The translations under genes were made by a program, and so were the position numbers. Under the pieces are notes generated by a model, which saw nothing but the letters and a program-made list of their open reading frames with translations, did no database searches and was not told where the DNA came from. From Natrinema soli (GTDB lineage: Archaea; Halobacteriota; Halobacteria; Halobacteriales; Natrialbaceae), in contig NZ_JAQIVI010000775.1 in NCBI RefSeq assembly GCF_028618695.1, forward strand, positions 1-24,962: a stretch of 24,962 nucleotides of DNA, in the 5' to 3' direction. Within the stretch, counting starts at the first letter, position 1. The number at the start of each line of letters is the position of its first letter. Positions 6,625-15,399 of this stretch are shown here, in pieces.

Positions 6625-9317
6625 TTCTCGTCACCCTGCTCGGAGACGGTCCCGCCATCGCTCGCAGTCGCCGGTTCCGACCGCGCACCCGACGCGTCGA
6701 ACGAGACGTCGGGGCCGAAGTACCGCGTCCACAGGACCAGCAGCGTCGGGAGGACGACGACGCTAGCGAGGAACGCATAGGTGATCGTCAACCCGGTGAT
6801 GATCCCGAACTGCCGGAGCGCGGGGAGGATTGCGAAGGCGAGCGTTCCGAAGCCGCCGACGGTGGTCGCGGCACTGCCGAGCAGCGCGCCCCCGGTGCCG
6901 GTGACGGTCGTTTGCAGCGCCGACCAGACGTTCCCCTGGCGCTCGAGCTCGAGCCTGTAGCGTTCGCTGATGTGAATGCTGTAGGCGACCCCGAGTCCGA
7001 CGGTGAGGCTCGTGATCATCCCCGTCAACACGTTGAATGGCATGCCGATGAGGTACATCGTCCCCAGGATCCAGCTGACGGAGAACGCGACCGGCAGCAG
7101 GGTCACGGCACCCAGCGAGGCGCTGGCACCGGTCAGCCAGTAGGCGATCGTGAGGAACAGGAACACCGCGACGAGCGTGATCACGAGACTCTCGAGGACG
7201 GTGTCTAACAGGTCCTGTTCGACGATGTGGCTGACGATCGGATCGCCGGTTGCGGTTGCGGTCCAGCTACCACCGCTCCCGTCCTCGAGATCGTCGGCGA
7301 GCGTCCGCATCTCGCTGGTCGTCTCGCTGGCGGTCGCGTTCCCCTGGACGGCGACGATCATCCGAGCCGACTGGTACTCTCCACCGTCGGTCCGGTGGAG
7401 GACCTGACTCGCGGACTCCCCGTCGACCTCGAAGAGCTGATCGTACAGCGCCGAGACGTTCTCGTCGGGGACGCCGTCGTCGTCGGTGTCGGCAGCGTTG
7501 AAGGATTCGTTGAACGATTCGTTCTGTCTGGCGGCCCGCTCCATCGTCGAGAGCGGGTCCTGGATGTCGGCTTCGCCGGTCGCTAACGTGTACGCGATGC
7601 CGTCGTCGGTCGCGGCGTCGGTCCGCGTCTCGTTTAGCTCCGCGAGGAACTCGTCGTCGTCGACACCACCCTCGACGAGTATCTGTGCCTGACTGTCCTC
7701 GCGCTGGAAGTGCTGATTGACGAACTCGAGGTCGTCCTTGGCGTGGTACTCGCCGGGAGCCATCCCGCCGGGTAGGGTTTCGGTCCACGCCGGGGGACTC
7801 TCGGCGAGGAAGTCTTCCTGCTGGAAACTGGTGTCGACCTGGGTCGCCCCGTATGCACCGCCCGCGGTGAGCAGGACGACGACGAGGATGACGGCGAGGG
7901 GAATCCGACGAGCGGCGGTCGAGCCGACCGTCAGAACGTCACTGAAGCGGCCGCCACCGGTCCCGAACGCCCGCTTTCGGCGGTCGAAACCGCGGGACTC
8001 GAGAAACTCGTCGATCTCGATCTTGGCGGCCGGGATCAGCGCGCCGAAGACGATCAGCGCGGCGACGATGCCGACGGAGCTGACGACCCCGAACTCGCGG
8101 ATGGGGCCGATCGGACTCACGAGATTCGAGAGGAAGCCGATGACGGTCGTGGCCGTCACCCAGACGAGGGCGGCACCCACGCCGCCCAGCGCGATTGTCA
8201 TCGAGCCGCGGACGGTTCCGCCGGTGCCGTCGGTTTCGCGTTGCTCGCGGTGGCGCATAAAGACGTGAATCGCGTAGTCGATCGACAGACCGATCAGGAG
8301 GACCGGCACCGCGACGAACATCTGGTTGAACGCGATGTCCGCCCAGCCCATGAAGCCGAACGTCCAGACGAGGACGGCGACGATGCCGACGACCCCGAGG
8401 ACGATGTCCAGCGGGTCGCGGTACGCGATCAACAGCGCGACGACGACGAACAGCATCGCGAGCGGGCCGACGATAGCGAGGCTGTCGCCCATCGATCGGT
8501 TGATTTCGTCGGTGATGACGCCGCCGCCGAAGACGAGGTACTCCTGGTCCTGTGTCTCTGCCAGCTCGCGAATCTCGAGTTGACTGTCGATTATCTCATC
8601 GCTGACCGCGCCGCCGCCCATGCCGCCCGCGCCGTCGCCGGCGGTCGACTGGCTGATCGACGTCATTCGGGTGTCGGCCTGCGTACTGCCCGGTTCGTAG
8701 GAGGACGGCATGAACGCGATCGCGACGTTGTCCTCGGCGCTCTCCCCCGACAGCGTCCGCTCGAGGAGCCGCTCGTACTCGTCGTCGCTCAGGTCCTCGA
8801 GGGCCTCGATCTGGGCCTCGAGAGACGGCTGCGCTCGGATGGCCCCGTCCCCGGACGCGGCGGTGGTGTTGTTCCCGTCCTCCTGGCGCTGCTGTCGTTG
8901 CGCGCCGGTTTCGTTCCGTTCGGCGGCCCGCTCGCTTCTGATCGCGCTGATCGCGACGACGTTCTCGACGCCGCTGATCGACTGATTCTCGACGAGCGTC
9001 GAGTTGATCGACTCGTCGGCTCGCAGTTCCTGCTGGAACTCGAGCGACGAAATCAGGGATTCCTTCTCGAGAACGTTGTCGCCGCGCACGATCAGCTGCA
9101 CGCTGGTCGTGTTCTCCCGCTGTTCGCTCGTGAAGTTCTCGTCGATGCGCTCGAGGGCCTTCGCCTCCTCGGATTCGCTCTCGAACTGGGAGAGCGAGGA
9201 GTCGTCGTCGACCATCGGCATCCCGGCTCCGACGAGCGCCGTCAGGAGCAGGAGGACCACGAGAACGATCCGCGTGTGCCCGGTGATGGCGTCTGCGATC
9301 CGTTCGGGGACGCTCAT
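6621..9317 (-). CDS. RND-superfamily (MmpL/HpnN-like) exporter
   Basis: This 898-residue membrane protein has the duplicated RND layout: one N-terminal helix (about 16-36), a large extracellular domain (about 37-275), a helix bundle (about 278-435), then a repeat of helix (about 473-492), extracellular domain (about 495-700) and helix bundle (about 705-865). Such proteins use ion gradients to move lipids or other hydrophobic compounds. The TM4 signature GLSIDYAIHVFMRHRE contains the Asp-Tyr pair D347-Y348, while the matching TM10 signature GLGVAYSIHISERYRLE has A778-Y779, so the second half lacks the acidic residue. The second extracellular domain holds a calcium-loop-like DTDDDGVPDEN at 610-620. 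The ATG at 9317 overlaps the stop of an upstream mini-ORF. The stop overlaps the TrmB start. The substrate is unknown. Confidence 0.88.
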   Translation of the reverse strand: MSVPERIADAITGHTRIVLVVLLLLTALVGAGMPMVDDDSSLSQFESESEEAKALERIDENFTSEQRENTTSVQLIVRGDNVLEKESLISSLEFQQELRADESINSTLVENQSISGVENVVAISAIRSERAAERNETGAQRQQRQEDGNNTTAASGDGAIRAQPSLEAQIEALEDLSDDEYERLLERTLSGESAEDNVAIAFMPSSYEPGSTQADTRMTSISQSTAGDGAGGMGGGAVSDEIIDSQLEIRELAETQDQEYLVFGGGVITDEINRSMGDSLAIVGPLAMLFVVVALLIAYRDPLDIVLGVVGIVAVLVWTFGFMGWADIAFNQMFVAVPVLLIGLSIDYAIHVFMRHREQRETDGTGGTVRGSMTIALGGVGAALVWVTATTVIGFLSNLVSPIGPIREFGVVSSVGIVAALIVFGALIPAAKIEIDEFLESRGFDRRKRAFGTGGGRFSDVLTVGSTAARRIPLAVILVVVLLTAGGAYGATQVDTSFQQEDFLAESPPAWTETLPGGMAPGEYHAKDDLEFVNQHFQREDSQAQILVEGGVDDDEFLAELNETRTDAATDDGIAYTLATGEADIQDPLSTMERAARQNESFNESFNAADTDDDGVPDENVSALYDQLFEVDGESASQVLHRTDGGEYQSARMIVAVQGNATASETTSEMRTLADDLEDGSGGSWTATATGDPIVSHIVEQDLLDTVLESLVITLVAVFLFLTIAYWLTGASASLGAVTLLPVAFSVSWILGTMYLIGMPFNVLTGMITSLTVGLGVAYSIHISERYRLELERQGNVWSALQTTVTGTGGALLGSAATTVGGFGTLAFAILPALRQFGIITGLTITYAFLASVVVLPTLLVLWTRYFGPDVSFDASGARSEPATASDGGTVSEQGDEK

Positions 9318-9361
9318 TCGATGACCTCGCTGTTCGCGCGGGCGAATTCGGTGGGGACCAT
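9314..9361 (-). CDS. possible 15-codon leader peptide coupled to the RND gene
   Basis: An ATG at 9361 opens a 15-residue frame, MVPTEFARANSEVIE, whose TGA overlaps the RND start as ATGA (9314-9317). A TATATA at 9392-9397 would place transcription start near 9368, so this ATG, not the RND ATG, would be the first start on the RNA. It could be a leaderless start that loads ribosomes for the downstream gene or a regulatory leader peptide. The frame is very short and has no known homologue I can name. Confidence 0.4.
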   Translation of the reverse strand: MVPTEFARANSEVIE

Positions 9362-9391
9362 GCTGTTGTTACGATCCTACAAACTCGGCTG

Positions 9392-9397
9392 TATATA
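9392..9397 (-). promoter_or_regulatory. TATA-like box of the RND-TrmB operon
   Basis: The minus-strand sequence ACGTATATACAG contains TATATA about 32 bases ahead of the mini-ORF ATG at 9361 and about 75 bases ahead of the RND ATG. The spacing fits archaeal initiation just upstream of the mini-ORF. Confidence 0.45.
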
Positions 9398-9477
9398 CGT
9401 GTTTGGAAGTCACGTCAACGGTTCTGAACATCCGCGCGCCTCACGACGGCCTCGAAGAGCGAGGTCGATCCGGAGCG

Positions 9478-9482
9478 AAAAA
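9478..9482 (-). terminator. T-run downstream of the metallo-hydrolase gene
   Basis: On the minus strand a run of five T lies 46 bases after the stop of the metallo-hydrolase, flanked by GC-rich sequence. Archaeal RNA polymerase often terminates at such runs, so this is a weak terminator candidate. Confidence 0.25.
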
Positions 9483-9528
9483 CGGAGCCGTCGACACGGT
9501 CGTGACTGCGATGATTGGTCGACGACGA

Positions 9529-10263
9529 TTACGTAATCGAGACCGTCTGGAGGTCCTCGGCGAACCGGACGTCGCCGTCGTAGTGGCTACCGATCGACTC
9601 GAGCATCTCGTCGTGGCGGCCCTCGGTGTGGGGATAGAGATGGGTCAGGTAGACTCGGCCGATCTCCCGGCCGGCCAGTTCCCGGCCGAGCGTGTCGGGC
9701 GTCGGGTGGTTCGAGACGTCGACGTCGTCGGGAAAGGAACAGTCGTGAGCGAATATCGCCGAGCCTTCGGCGAAGTTCGCCAGTCCCGCGAAGGCCTCGC
9801 TGTCGCCGCTGAACGTGAAGAGATCGCCGAAGCGGTAGGCCAGACACGGCAGCGAGTGGCGAGTTTCGTAGGCGGAGACGTCGAATCCGGCGACGGAAAA
9901 CTCGCCGGCGACGACCTCGCGAACCTGTATCTCGAGTTTGTCCTGCATGTACTCGTAGACGTCGAGTAGGTCGTCGACCAGCGCCTTGGTCCCTTGCGGG
10001 CCGACGATCTCGAGGTGCTCCTCGCCGGCGAGCCAGCGGGCTTTCATCAGCGGGAGCAGATCGGCCACGTGATCGAGGTGGTGGTGTGTCAGGAGAACCG
10101 TCGAGACGTTCTCGTAGCCGACGCCGGACTGCTGGAGCCGCTGGAGCGAGCCGGCACCGCAGTCGATCAGCAGCGTCCGGCCGTCCTCCTGCACGAGAAT
10201 CCCCGCCTGAAAACGATCCCCCGTAGGCATGGCGCTTCCAGTACCGAGAAAGGTGACACGCAT
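9529..10263 (-). CDS. MBL-fold metallo-hydrolase, RNase-Z-like
   Basis: The 244-residue protein starts at the ATG at 10263 with MRVTFLGTGSAMPTGDRFQA, the standard first strand of metallo-beta-lactamase-fold hydrolases; sixteen further upstream codons in frame are not needed. The metal motif THHHLDH is at residues 59-65 (H60, H62, D64, H65). Other expected ligands are in ETRHSLPCLAYRF, FSGDSEAFAG, FAHDCSF and YLTHLYPH. The order resembles the ElaC/RNase Z branch, but at 244 residues the protein seems to lack the long flexible arm that tRNase Z uses to hold tRNA, so a general phosphodiesterase or small-molecule hydrolase is as likely as tRNA 3'-end processing. No signal peptide is seen. It is a single-gene unit, with its own TATA-like element and a T-run after the stop. 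Confidence 0.85.
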   Translation of the reverse strand: MRVTFLGTGSAMPTGDRFQAGILVQEDGRTLLIDCGAGSLQRLQQSGVGYENVSTVLLTHHHLDHVADLLPLMKARWLAGEEHLEIVGPQGTKALVDDLLDVYEYMQDKLEIQVREVVAGEFSVAGFDVSAYETRHSLPCLAYRFGDLFTFSGDSEAFAGLANFAEGSAIFAHDCSFPDDVDVSNHPTPDTLGRELAGREIGRVYLTHLYPHTEGRHDEMLESIGSHYDGDVRFAEDLQTVSIT

Positions 10264-10285
10264 ACGAGGGTGTGGAACGCCCGAG

Positions 10286-10294
10286 CCGATAAGG
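10286..10294 (-). promoter_or_regulatory. TATA-like element of the metallo-hydrolase gene
   Basis: The minus strand reads CCCTTATCGG about 26-30 bases ahead of the ATG at 10263. This spacing predicts a leaderless transcript and supports that start over the longer frame. Confidence 0.4.
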
Positions 10295-10465
10295 GTACCT
10301 TTCGTCCTCACCCTGCCCCTTGTTTGCCTGGACAGTCGGCCCGGTTCGACGGCGACCCGCTGTGCGTCAGGACTCGAGACCGATGACGAATCATCTCGAC
10401 TGAAGCCAGATTATTTCCTATACCACGTTTCACGGCAGTGATCGCCCAGTCTCGCCTCGCATTCG

Positions 10466-10553
10466 AACCATTATTCTATACATTATATATTGCACGCTAC
10501 TCTCGAGACAATTGCTCCACACTTTTACAGTATACTGTCGCTATATCTCTCGT
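10466..10553 (+). promoter_or_regulatory. AT-rich promoter of the universal stress gene with a perfect palindrome
   Basis: The region upstream of the stress gene is unusually AT-rich, with a TATATAT run near 10484-10490. TTTTACAGTATA lies about 22-32 bases before the ATG at 10554. The 12-base perfect palindrome ACAGTATACTGT (10527-10538) covers the expected TATA position, so a bound repressor there could block the basal transcription factors. Confidence 0.5.
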
Positions 10554-11006
10554 ATGTCTATACTGGCAGCTGTCGATGCGACAAATGAACACGACTCTGT
10601 CGTCGAAACCGGACACAGTTTGGCTTCTGCCTACGAGACGACGCTCTCCGTTCTCCACGTCGTCTCACAGGACGCGTTCGAATCCCGCAAGGAGACCGTC
10701 GAACGCGTCTCGGACGTACAGGGATACAGCAAGTCCCAACGTGCCGAAGCCGCAGCAAACGTCGCCAACGAGGTCGTCGTTGGGACGCTCGAGGACGTCA
10801 ACGTCGAGACGATCTCGACGCTCGGGCGCATTGGTGAGCCGGACCCATCGATTCTGGACGTTGCCACCGATATCGATGCCCGATACATTGTTATCGGCGG
10901 CAGGAAGCGCTCACCCACCGGAAAGGCCTTGTTCGGAAGCACGACCCAATCCGTCCTTCTCGAGGCAGACCGGCCGGTCGTGACGGTGATATCGAACGAA
11001 GAGTAG
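10554..11006 (+). CDS. UspA-type universal stress protein
   Basis: The 150-residue product begins MSILAAVDATNEHDSVVETG and ends with the ATP-binding signature of the Usp family, GGRKRSPTGKALFGSTTQSV, followed by LLEADRPVVTVI. It is a single Usp domain of usual length with a Rossmann-like alpha/beta fold; family members act in the cytoplasm under stress, usually as dimers, and the G-x2-G-x9-G-S/T type motif seen here places it in the nucleotide-binding group. I chose the ATG at 10554 over an ATG 14 codons earlier because the earlier one would place the TATA-like and palindromic sequence inside the gene. It converges on the CNNM gene with only 15 bases between the stops. Confidence 0.88.
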   Translation: MSILAAVDATNEHDSVVETGHSLASAYETTLSVLHVVSQDAFESRKETVERVSDVQGYSKSQRAEAAANVANEVVVGTLEDVNVETISTLGRIGEPDPSILDVATDIDARYIVIGGRKRSPTGKALFGSTTQSVLLEADRPVVTVISNEE

Positions 11007-11021
11007 TCGCGGACCGAAGCG

Positions 11022-12374
11022 CTAACTCGAGGCAGTCACACTGGAATCGTCGGGCGTTGGTGAGTCGGGTTCGGTGATACGCACGCGCTTGATGCGTGTG
11101 TTGTCAACGCGTTCGATGGTTAGATCGACGCCGTCGTAGGTGAACGTCTCGCCGGGTTCGACCAGCCGCCCGGCGCGATTGAAGAGAAAACCGGCGATCG
11201 TCTCGAACTCTTCTCCCTCCGGAAACTCGACGCCGATCACGTCGTTGACGGCTTCGATGTTTACCTCACCGTCGACGTGAGTCGTCAGATCATCGACGGT
11301 CTCAATGGGTTCCGCTTCCTGTGTATCGAGTATCTCGCCGACGACTGCTTCGACGATATCTTCGGTTGTGACGATCCCTTCGGTCGTCCCGAACTCGTCG
11401 ATAATGACGACCTGTTCGACGCGCTCGTGACGCATCTCGCGGAACAGGTCGTCGATTTGTTTGCTCTCCGGGACGTGCAGCGTCTCCTCGATACGGGCCT
11501 CGAGTGAACCGTCTCCAGCCGGTTCGCCGTACTGGTGGTCACGGACGAGATCGCCGAGTGCGACGACGCCGACGACGGTGTCGAGTCCGCCCTCGTACAC
11601 CGGTAAGCGGGTGTGGCCGCTCTCGACGCACTTCTCGACGGCGTCGTCGACCGTCGACGTTCGAGGGACGCCGGTGACGTCTAACCGCGGCGTCATCACC
11701 TCTTTCGCGATAGTGTCGTTGAATCGGAGCACCCGCTGGAGCATTTCGCGCTCGTCGGCCTCGATGATGCCCTCGTTTTCGCCGGTCCGTATCAGGTTCC
11801 GGATCTCCTCGCGGGTCACGTACGAGGATTCGACGGTGGTGCCGCCGCCGCTCAGTCTGTTGACGATGCGGGTCAGCCTGTCGAACGTGACCACCAGCGG
11901 ATAGAGAGCGTATTTCGAGACGCGCAGCGGCCGAGCGACGGTGAGCGCCCACGATTCCGTGTTCTCGATGGCGTAGGACTTCGGAGCGCTCTCACCGAAC
12001 AGCAGGACGACGGCCGTCACGCCGAACGTGGCCGCCAGTACCGCCTGGCCCTGTCCGATGTACATCGCGAGCAGCCCGGTCGCGATCGACGACATCGCGA
12101 TGTTGACCAGATTGTTCCCGACGAGGATCGTTATCAGCAACCGATGAGGGTCCGCTTTCAGCGTCTGTACGATGTCGGCGCCGGGCGAACCGTCCTCGAC
12201 GAGCGCCTCGATTCGGTGCTGAGCCAGCGAGAACATCGCGATCTCCGCCGAGGAGAAGAACGCCGACAACAGCAGCAACACGAGAAGCGTCCCGATGCCG
12301 GCGACGGCCACGAGATCCGACGGGAGATCGACGCCGGCGGCGTTCAACGCGGCGATTATCTCGAGGCTAGACAT
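11022..12374 (-). CDS. CNNM/CorC (HlyC)-type membrane protein with CBS pair
   Basis: The 450-residue protein has three parts: a DUF21/CNNM membrane domain (about 1-190) with helices around GIGTLLVLLLLSAFF, LLITILVGNNLVNIAMSSI and AVLAATFGVTAVVLLFGES; a CBS-domain pair (about 215-335, MTPRLDVTGVPRT to EFGTTEGIVTTEDIVE); and a C-terminal CorC_HlyC domain (about 360-440). Proteins of this type take part in magnesium or cobalt efflux and in metal homeostasis; older names call them hemolysins. The conserved small-residue motif FFSSAEIAMFSL in helix 1 fits the family. The ATG at 12374 is only 5 bases after the stop of the dpp ATPase gene, so it is probably co-transcribed with the peptide importer although its role looks unrelated. 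The C-terminus is short, acidic and serine-rich. Confidence 0.87.
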   Translation of the reverse strand: MSSLEIIAALNAAGVDLPSDLVAVAGIGTLLVLLLLSAFFSSAEIAMFSLAQHRIEALVEDGSPGADIVQTLKADPHRLLITILVGNNLVNIAMSSIATGLLAMYIGQGQAVLAATFGVTAVVLLFGESAPKSYAIENTESWALTVARPLRVSKYALYPLVVTFDRLTRIVNRLSGGGTTVESSYVTREEIRNLIRTGENEGIIEADEREMLQRVLRFNDTIAKEVMTPRLDVTGVPRTSTVDDAVEKCVESGHTRLPVYEGGLDTVVGVVALGDLVRDHQYGEPAGDGSLEARIEETLHVPESKQIDDLFREMRHERVEQVVIIDEFGTTEGIVTTEDIVEAVVGEILDTQEAEPIETVDDLTTHVDGEVNIEAVNDVIGVEFPEGEEFETIAGFLFNRAGRLVEPGETFTYDGVDLTIERVDNTRIKRVRITEPDSPTPDDSSVTASS

Positions 12375-12379
12375 GGAAT

Positions 12380-14482
12380 TCAGTCACCTACTGAGTCGGT
12401 GTTCGCGGATCCGGGGAACTCGGTTTCGTCCATCGCCGACGCGTCCGACACGGACTGCTCGTCTTCGTCATCCGGGAAGTAACACGCTGCCCGATGGCCC
12501 TCACCACCGGCCTCGCCGACGGCCGGTTCGTCCTCCCAGCACGACTCCCGGGCCTTCGGACAGCGCGGAGCGAACGTACAGCCCGAGGGGAGATCGACCG
12601 GGTCCGGCGGCTCGCCCTCGAGCAGGACGCGAGTTCGATCGGCGGTCGGGTCTTTCTCCGGCGCAGCCGAGAGCAGCGACGAGGTGTAGGGATGTTTGGG
12701 CCGGGTCGCGATGCGATCGACATCACCCTCTTCGATGATCCGGCCGAGGTACATGATGGCCAGCCGGTCCGAGACCTGCATCAGGCTCGCGAGGTCGTGA
12801 GAGATGTAGACGATCCCGATGTCCTCGGTGTCGGCGAGCCCCCGCAGCAGGTTCAGCAGGTTGACCTTCAGCGAAACGTCCAGCATCGATGCCGGTTCGT
12901 CACAGATCAGGAAGTCGGGGTCCAGTACGAGCGCCTTGGCGACCGCCACGCGCTGGCGCTGCCCCCCCGAGAGTTCGTGAGGGTGGTTATCGAGAATCTT
13001 CTCGGCGGGGGTCAGCCCGACCTTCTCGAGTGTCTCGACGATGGCCTGCTCCTTCTCGTCGGTGCGGTAATCGTGGATCGTCAACGGTTCGCCGACGAGT
13101 TTACGGACGGTCTGGCGGGGATTGAGCGAGTCGAACGGATCCTGGAAGACGATCTGGACCTTTCGCCGGAACTCCTGGAGGTTGCCGTCCTGATAGTACT
13201 CGTAGGGCTCCCCGTCGAACGTCATCTGACCGCCCGTCGGATCCTCGAGGAGCGCTATAGTCTCGCCGAGCGTCGACTTCCCGCAGCCACTCTCCCCGGC
13301 GACGCCGAGCACCTCCGAGCGGCGGACGGACAGCGAGACGCCGTCGACTGCCTTCACGCGATCCGGGTCTTCGCCGCGGAACTTGCTCAGCAGCGGTTGG
13401 CTCTGCTCGTAGTGCTTCTCGAGGTCACCCGTCTCGAGGATGACTTCACCGCGGTCGGACTCGGCGTTCCCGTCGTCGGGGATGTTCCACGTCTCCGGCT
13501 CGTCCGCGTCCCGTCGGAGCTGGGCCGCCTCCTTGACGCGGTGGCAAGCCGATCGGTGGTTTCGGTTAGGGAGATCGACCAGCTCCGGATGGGACTCTCC
13601 GCACTCGTCCGTGGCGAATGGACACCGGTCCTCGAAGACGCAGGCCGTCGGCTCCCGATTCAAGTTCGGCGGCGAGCCGGGGATCGCAACGGGGTCTTCG
13701 TCCTCGTCGATCTCCGGGAAGGAATTTTTCAGTCCCATCGTATAGGGGTTGGTCGGATTGACCAGTACGTTGTCGACGCTGCCCTGCTCCATCACCTTCC
13801 CGCCGTAGAGGATAGACAACTCGTCGCAGGTCTCGGCGATGACGCCGATCTCGTGGGTGATCAACAGCAGGGAGCTGTCCATCCGCTCTTGGATCTCCAA
13901 GATCTTGTCGATGATCTTGTCTTGAACGATAACGTCCAGACCGGTCGTCGGCTCGTCGGCGATGATGAGGTCTGGCTCGAGGGCCAGCGCCATCGCGATG
14001 GTGACCCGCTGGCGCATCCCGCCGGAGAACTCGTGGGGGTAGTCGTCGATTCGGTCCGGGTCGAGGCCGACGATCTCGAACAGTTCGCGGACGCGGTCGT
14101 ACGCCTTCGTCTCCGTGACGTTACGGTGGGTGTGGATCGCCTGTGCGATCTGGTCGCCGGTCGTCATCACGGGATCCAGCGAGTCCATCGCGCTCTGGGG
14201 GATATAGGCGATGTCCTCCCAGAGGATGTCCCGGCGCTCAGCGTCGGAAAGCGACGTGAGGTCCGTTCCGTCGAACTCGATAGTACCGCTCTCGACGGCC
14301 CCGTTGTTCGGGAGCAAGCCGAGCAGCGCCTCCGCGACGGTGGACTTCCCGGAGCCGGACTCCCCGGCGAGGCCGTAGTTGACGCCCTCGTCGATACTGA
14401 ACGAGACGTCGTTGACGGCGTGGACTGGTTCGTCGTCGGTCGCGTACGTGACTTTGAGATCTTCGACGTTGAGTAGCGTCAT
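12380..14482 (-). CDS. dppDF: fused DppD-DppF-type peptide ABC transporter ATPase
   Basis: This 700-residue protein joins the two ATPases of a peptide importer. The first ABC domain (about 5-260) has Walker [10 protein letters not shown] (40-48), signature FSGGM (152-156) and Walker B LIIADEP (172-178). The second (about 346-615) has Walker [10 protein letters not shown] (396-404), LSGGQ (504-508) and FLICDEP (524-530). Each domain is followed by an oligopeptide-transporter C-terminal region with four cysteines: C281, C287, C294, C313 and C635, C641, C648, C667. In some DppD-type proteins such cysteines bind an iron-sulphur cluster. The true start is the ATG at 14482 ([13 protein letters not shown]), overlapping the permease stop as ATGA; a longer upstream frame is spurious. 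It supplies energy to the importer on the inner face of the membrane. Confidence 0.92.
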   Translation of the reverse strand: MTLLNVEDLKVTYATDDEPVHAVNDVSFSIDEGVNYGLAGESGSGKSTVAEALLGLLPNNGAVESGTIEFDGTDLTSLSDAERRDILWEDIAYIPQSAMDSLDPVMTTGDQIAQAIHTHRNVTETKAYDRVRELFEIVGLDPDRIDDYPHEFSGGMRQRVTIAMALALEPDLIIADEPTTGLDVIVQDKIIDKILEIQERMDSSLLLITHEIGVIAETCDELSILYGGKVMEQGSVDNVLVNPTNPYTMGLKNSFPEIDEDEDPVAIPGSPPNLNREPTACVFEDRCPFATDECGESHPELVDLPNRNHRSACHRVKEAAQLRRDADEPETWNIPDDGNAESDRGEVILETGDLEKHYEQSQPLLSKFRGEDPDRVKAVDGVSLSVRRSEVLGVAGESGCGKSTLGETIALLEDPTGGQMTFDGEPYEYYQDGNLQEFRRKVQIVFQDPFDSLNPRQTVRKLVGEPLTIHDYRTDEKEQAIVETLEKVGLTPAEKILDNHPHELSGGQRQRVAVAKALVLDPDFLICDEPASMLDVSLKVNLLNLLRGLADTEDIGIVYISHDLASLMQVSDRLAIMYLGRIIEEGDVDRIATRPKHPYTSSLLSAAPEKDPTADRTRVLLEGEPPDPVDLPSGCTFAPRCPKARESCWEDEPAVGEAGGEGHRAACYFPDDEDEQSVSDASAMDETEFPGSANTDSVGD

Positions 14483-15399
14483 TGGTTGGTCTGAATTTCG
14501 GGATTGATGACTTCCTCGTAGGCACGTCCGATGAGGAACACCGAGGTGGTTATCGCGGCGATACCGACGGCCGGTGGGAGCACCCACCACCACGCGACGC
14601 GCATGTTCCCCGACGCGAACACCTGCCGGAGCATTCGGCCCCAACTGGTCATCGTCGGGTCGCCGAAGCCGAGGAACGCCAGGCTCGCCTGCGCCGCGAT
14701 CGCCCAGGCGACGCCGTAGGCGGTGTAGAGGAAGCCGATGGGCAACACGTTCGGCGCGACGTGGTACAGCATCGTCCGCAGGTCGCTCGCGCCGCTGGCT
14801 CGAGCGGACTTGACGAACGTTCGCTCGCGGACCGATAGCACCTCGGAGCGGACGACCCGCGCCGGCATCTTCCAGAGGAAGCCGGCGATGATCGCCGTGA
14901 TCAGCCAGATGTTCGGCGTCATGAACGTCAGCAAGAGCAGTGCCATCGGCATGAACGGCAGCGAGAACGTCAGGTCGGTCAGCCGCATCAGGAGTTCGTC
15001 GATCCAGCCGCCGTAGTAGCCGCTGACGACGCCGACGGCGAAGCCGAGCGCGCCCGTCCCCAGGCCGCCGAACAGGCCGACGATGAGGGTCGGCCGTGCG
15101 CCGGCGAGGAACTGGCTCAGCACGTCTTTTCCGTAGGCCGTCGTCCCGAAGTAGGCGTCCACGCTCGGGGCCGAGAGCCGGAGCACGGAGTCGGTGTCGC
15201 CGCGAACGGTGTGCTCGATCGGATCGTGTGGAGCCAGGAACGGCCCGAACAGTCCGAGGAACACGAACGCCGCGACGACGAGTATGCCGGCGAACGCCAG
15301 CGGGTCCCGTCGCAGGAACGCGAACTGATCGCGGACGTGCGTCCACAGTGCGTCGACGCGCTTGTACAACTCCGCCTTGGGTTTCGTTTCGGTACTCAT
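14479..15399 (-). CDS. dppC: peptide ABC transporter permease, DppC/OppC type
   Basis: The 306-residue product has a first helix at about 38-58 (GILVVAAFVFLGLFGPFLAP), then a short extracellular loop and a transport core of about five helices from residue 100 on. The cytoplasmic coupling (EAA) loop is in VRSEVLSVRERTFVKSARASGASD, followed by a glycine- and proline-rich turn, at about 183-210. The motif AYFGTTAYGKDVLSQFLAGA, just before the second helix, is the DppC hallmark (usually G-T-D-x-x-G-R-D). Start ATG at 15399 overlaps the dppB stop as ATGA and is preceded by a GGAGGTG ribosome-binding site seven bases upstream. It forms the translocation pore together with DppB. Confidence 0.92.
   Translation of the reverse strand: MSTETKPKAELYKRVDALWTHVRDQFAFLRRDPLAFAGILVVAAFVFLGLFGPFLAPHDPIEHTVRGDTDSVLRLSAPSVDAYFGTTAYGKDVLSQFLAGARPTLIVGLFGGLGTGALGFAVGVVSGYYGGWIDELLMRLTDLTFSLPFMPMALLLLTFMTPNIWLITAIIAGFLWKMPARVVRSEVLSVRERTFVKSARASGASDLRTMLYHVAPNVLPIGFLYTAYGVAWAIAAQASLAFLGFGDPTMTSWGRMLRQVFASGNMRVAWWWVLPPAVGIAAITTSVFLIGRAYEEVINPEIQTNQ

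Noticed and set aside
8241..9536. 431-residue plus-strand frame across the RND gene start
   Set aside because: Antisense to a well supported membrane protein, and its sequence is a D/R/E-rich shadow.
12494..14476. 660-residue plus-strand frame antisense to the fused ATPase
   Set aside because: The opposite strand has all ABC ATPase motifs; this frame has none.
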